Source: Clarkia xantiana subsp. parviflora (lineage: Eukaryota > Streptophyta > Magnoliopsida > Myrtales > Onagraceae). Taken from it: 64,000 nucleotides of DNA. This document shows positions 62,155 to 64,000 of this stretch, piece after piece. Location: NCBI GenBank assembly GCA_036873135.1, contig JAPTYO010000007.1, positions 12,940,763 through 13,004,762 on the forward strand, read 5' to 3'. The notes under the pieces are model-generated. The model was not told the DNA's origin, did not search any database, and saw only the letters and a program-made list of their open reading frames with translations. The translations under genes were made by a program, and so were the position numbers. How positions within the stretch are numbered: position 1 is the stretch's first letter; every line of letters begins with the position of its first letter.

Positions 62155-63112
62155 TTATGAATAAGCATTGCTGCCCCATCCATATTCTTCTTGTTCAACA
62201 AAATGCCCAACGCTTGCCGTATAGGTCGAACCCTTAATGTTGCAATTGCATAACGGGCCTACGTGTATTGCCGGTTCACGAACCGGAAAAGACAACCTTT
62301 TCTTGGTTCCACTCGGGCTGTCCCTCTCAGGAGTCATAGCCCTCTGCCTCGGTGCGCTTTGAGACCGGACACGCGCCTTGGCAGACTCGGTTGCTGACAT
62401 GTAGTGCGGAACTGAGGCACGTGGGCTGCATAAGATTGCTTCTTGTATGTCCTTTGTTTTGTAGGGTACCCTATGGCAGCTTGAGGCAGAGTAAGGTTTG
62501 AATGTGTCGATCTCGATTGTCTTAATTGCGTCTCTTTGATCGAACGAAGCTCTACCCGGACTTGATCGTTGCTTCCTCACTGTCCATTGATCTTGAATTT
62601 CTCCATCGCCTTTCCATAAATTGCCCTAGAAATGATGTATAAGCTGTGTTATACCTAACTAAAACACAAGACACACTATATAATTGTGATAACCCTGATT
62701 TGTACCAATAGAAAGAAGTGATTTGAATCTAAGAGAATTACTACTCAAACCAACACAAATTCCTCATTTTCTAGGACAAAATGCTCGGTCAGGTTGAATT
62801 TGATTAATGAGGACAGTTGTATACCTGCTGCGAGAAGGAAGAAGTAAGGGAAATGTCACGTCTGAAGGCATCATTATCATTTCTTTTCTCCAACAGAATG
62901 GTTTGCATTTGCCTATCAAAATGCTCCGAAGATGTTGCGGGTTTTGAGTTTGTGAAGAGTTGCTTTATGCGTTGATCGCGCACTTGAACTTGGACTCGAA
63001 CCATGGCTTGCACGGAGCGAAGAGTCATCTGGGCCTGTTTTCGGACGTTTTGGCCTCTCACTATAGCTTGAAGCTTCACCAAACCCTTTAGAGCATTGAG
63101 AGCTCTCCTTGC
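62155..63112 (-). CDS. IQD-family calmodulin-binding protein, 3' portion
   Basis: Two minus-strand exons are visible, 62825-63112 and 62155-62625, both phase 0, giving 252 C-terminal residues. The exon at 63112 starts [20 protein letters not shown], the conserved IQ67 region of plant IQD proteins: [11 protein letters not shown] fits the IQxxxRGxxxR calmodulin motif, followed by the second motif [15 protein letters not shown]. The preceding exon, with the first IQ motif (normally ...IQTAFRGYLA), is not in the window; the intron runs beyond 64000. The C-terminal part has the DUF4005 signature [21 protein letters not shown], slightly split here as [12 protein letters not shown] and [10 protein letters not shown], then KKRLSFP. 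IQDs act as scaffolds at microtubules and membranes, linking calcium signals to cell shape. The N-terminal half is missing only because of the window edge. Confidence 0.9.
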
Positions 63113-63546
63113 CTTACAATATCACATATTATCATTATAGTCCAAAAACTAGACCCCAAAAGGAGAGTTTAATTCTTCGCATATCTGAAAGTGTTAATTT
63201 TAGGCGTATTAGTTCAAATAGAGTGTCCCAGGTTTCGTTTTCGTAGCTAATATGTGTCTTATACTTCGTTTTCGTTACTTTTTAGTTTTCCGTCCATTTT
63301 TTTCCCATTAAATTTGACGAATTTAGTTATGAGTTTTCTTCATTTAATGTATATTTATGCCAATTAAATTAAAATGAACCTCAATTTTGCATAAATTTTC
63401 CAATTTTAATATAATACACACTAATTGATATATGTTTAAATGGAAGCAGAATTGTCATTTTGTTCTTTTTTATTCTTTAAATATTCTTGCTATTGAATTT
63501 ATGAAGTCATTTGACAAAAAATTGTCAAATTTAGCAGAAAAAAAAG

Positions 63547-64000
63547 GGTTAACAGGTCTTTTGGTCCATAATGTTTGACAACTTTTGGGTTTTGGTCAAT
63601 GATTTTTTTTTTACCTAGTTTTGGTATCATATGTTAGCAGATTTTTTCTAGTTTTGGTCTAACCGTTACATTCCGTCCATTTTTTGACATGTACAAGTCA
63701 CGTATCCACCCTAAACTTTCAATTTTGTTCAATTTAGTCCCTCTAATACTTTCCTAACCTTTTTTTGGTTCAATTTAGTCCTGAAGTTTCAAAAATTCAA
63801 TTGGACATATTGTCCAATTGGGGTCAATTTTGAAACTTCGGGACTAAATTGAACAAAAAAAATGATTAAGAAAGTATTAGAGGGATTAAATTTAAAGTTT
63901 AGAGTGGATCACGTGACTTGAACATGTCAAAAAATGTACGGAATGTAACGGTTAGACCAAAACTAGAAAAAATATGCAAACATATGGTACCAAAACTAGG
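63547..64000. mobile_element. Fold-back element in the IQD intron, cut by the right edge
   Basis: GGGTTAACAGGTCTTTTGGT begins the left arm. The right arm is entered near 63905 (GATCACGTGACTTGAACATG) and runs in inverted order to the edge (GGTACCAAAACTAGG). The two arms share TAACGGTTAGACCAAAACTA and its complement. The centre has its own inverted pair (TCAATTTAGTCCTGAAGTTT / AAACTTCGGGACTAAATTGA). The right arm matches 18490-18600 almost base for base. About 50-60 bases of the right end should lie past the window. Confidence 0.75.

Overview
This window is nuclear DNA from a eudicot plant. It is AT-rich, its genes carry plant introns with GT..AG borders, and the families present are plant families: ubiquitin-L40 fusion, acid invertase with the 9-nt mini-exon, HD-Zip I, SAUR, GRF and IQD. 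I cannot name the species. Genes are sparse: five complete protein genes, one gene cut by the right edge and one possible fragment at the left edge. Most of the rest is transposon-derived.

Layout. 1-3 kb: a possible gene start on the minus strand and AT-rich spacer with a 320-bp tandem duplication. 3.1-5.3 kb: an intact five-exon ubiquitin-ribosomal protein L40 gene (+) with a transposon in intron 4, then a ~1.76-kb insertion just past its stop codon, and an orphan CACTA end. 8.9-11.4 kb: an intact eight-exon apoplastic-type invertase gene (-). 11.8-20 kb: a nest of mobile DNA made of a short LTR element with an 80-bp satellite-like array, a fold-back element, and a broken Ty1/copia element split by a 3.47-kb Mutator-like element that itself holds a probable Helitron and a chimeric fold-back element. 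20.9-22.5 kb: a decayed, intron-containing second copy of the ubiquitin-L40 gene. 22.9-23.6 kb: an HD-Zip I gene (-). 24.5-36 kb: more Mutator-like, hAT, Helitron, miniature LTR and solo-LTR insertions. 36-43 kb: mainly AT-rich spacer with an RNase H relic. 43.6-44 kb: an intronless SAUR gene (+). 44-58.5 kb: spacer with hAT, Harbinger-like, fold-back and SINE-like pieces and a copia RNase H relic. 59.4-61.6 kb: a GRF transcription factor gene (+) with a miR396 site. 62.2-63.1 kb onward: the 3' half of an IQD calmodulin-binding gene (-), convergent with GRF, whose intron runs into another fold-back element at the right edge.

The genes do not form a pathway or cluster; they look like ordinary neighbours. 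Several fit a growth theme (GRF, SAUR, invertase, IQD), but that is only inference. I found no convincing undescribed biological system. The most informative content is the transposon archaeology. The ubiquitin-L40 paralog preserves the empty site of the intron-4 insertion. One 1.18-kb miniature LTR element has non-canonical TA..TA ends and nearly identical LTRs. One short LTR element has a 80-bp array in place of its primer-binding end. The fold-back elements appear to swap halves.
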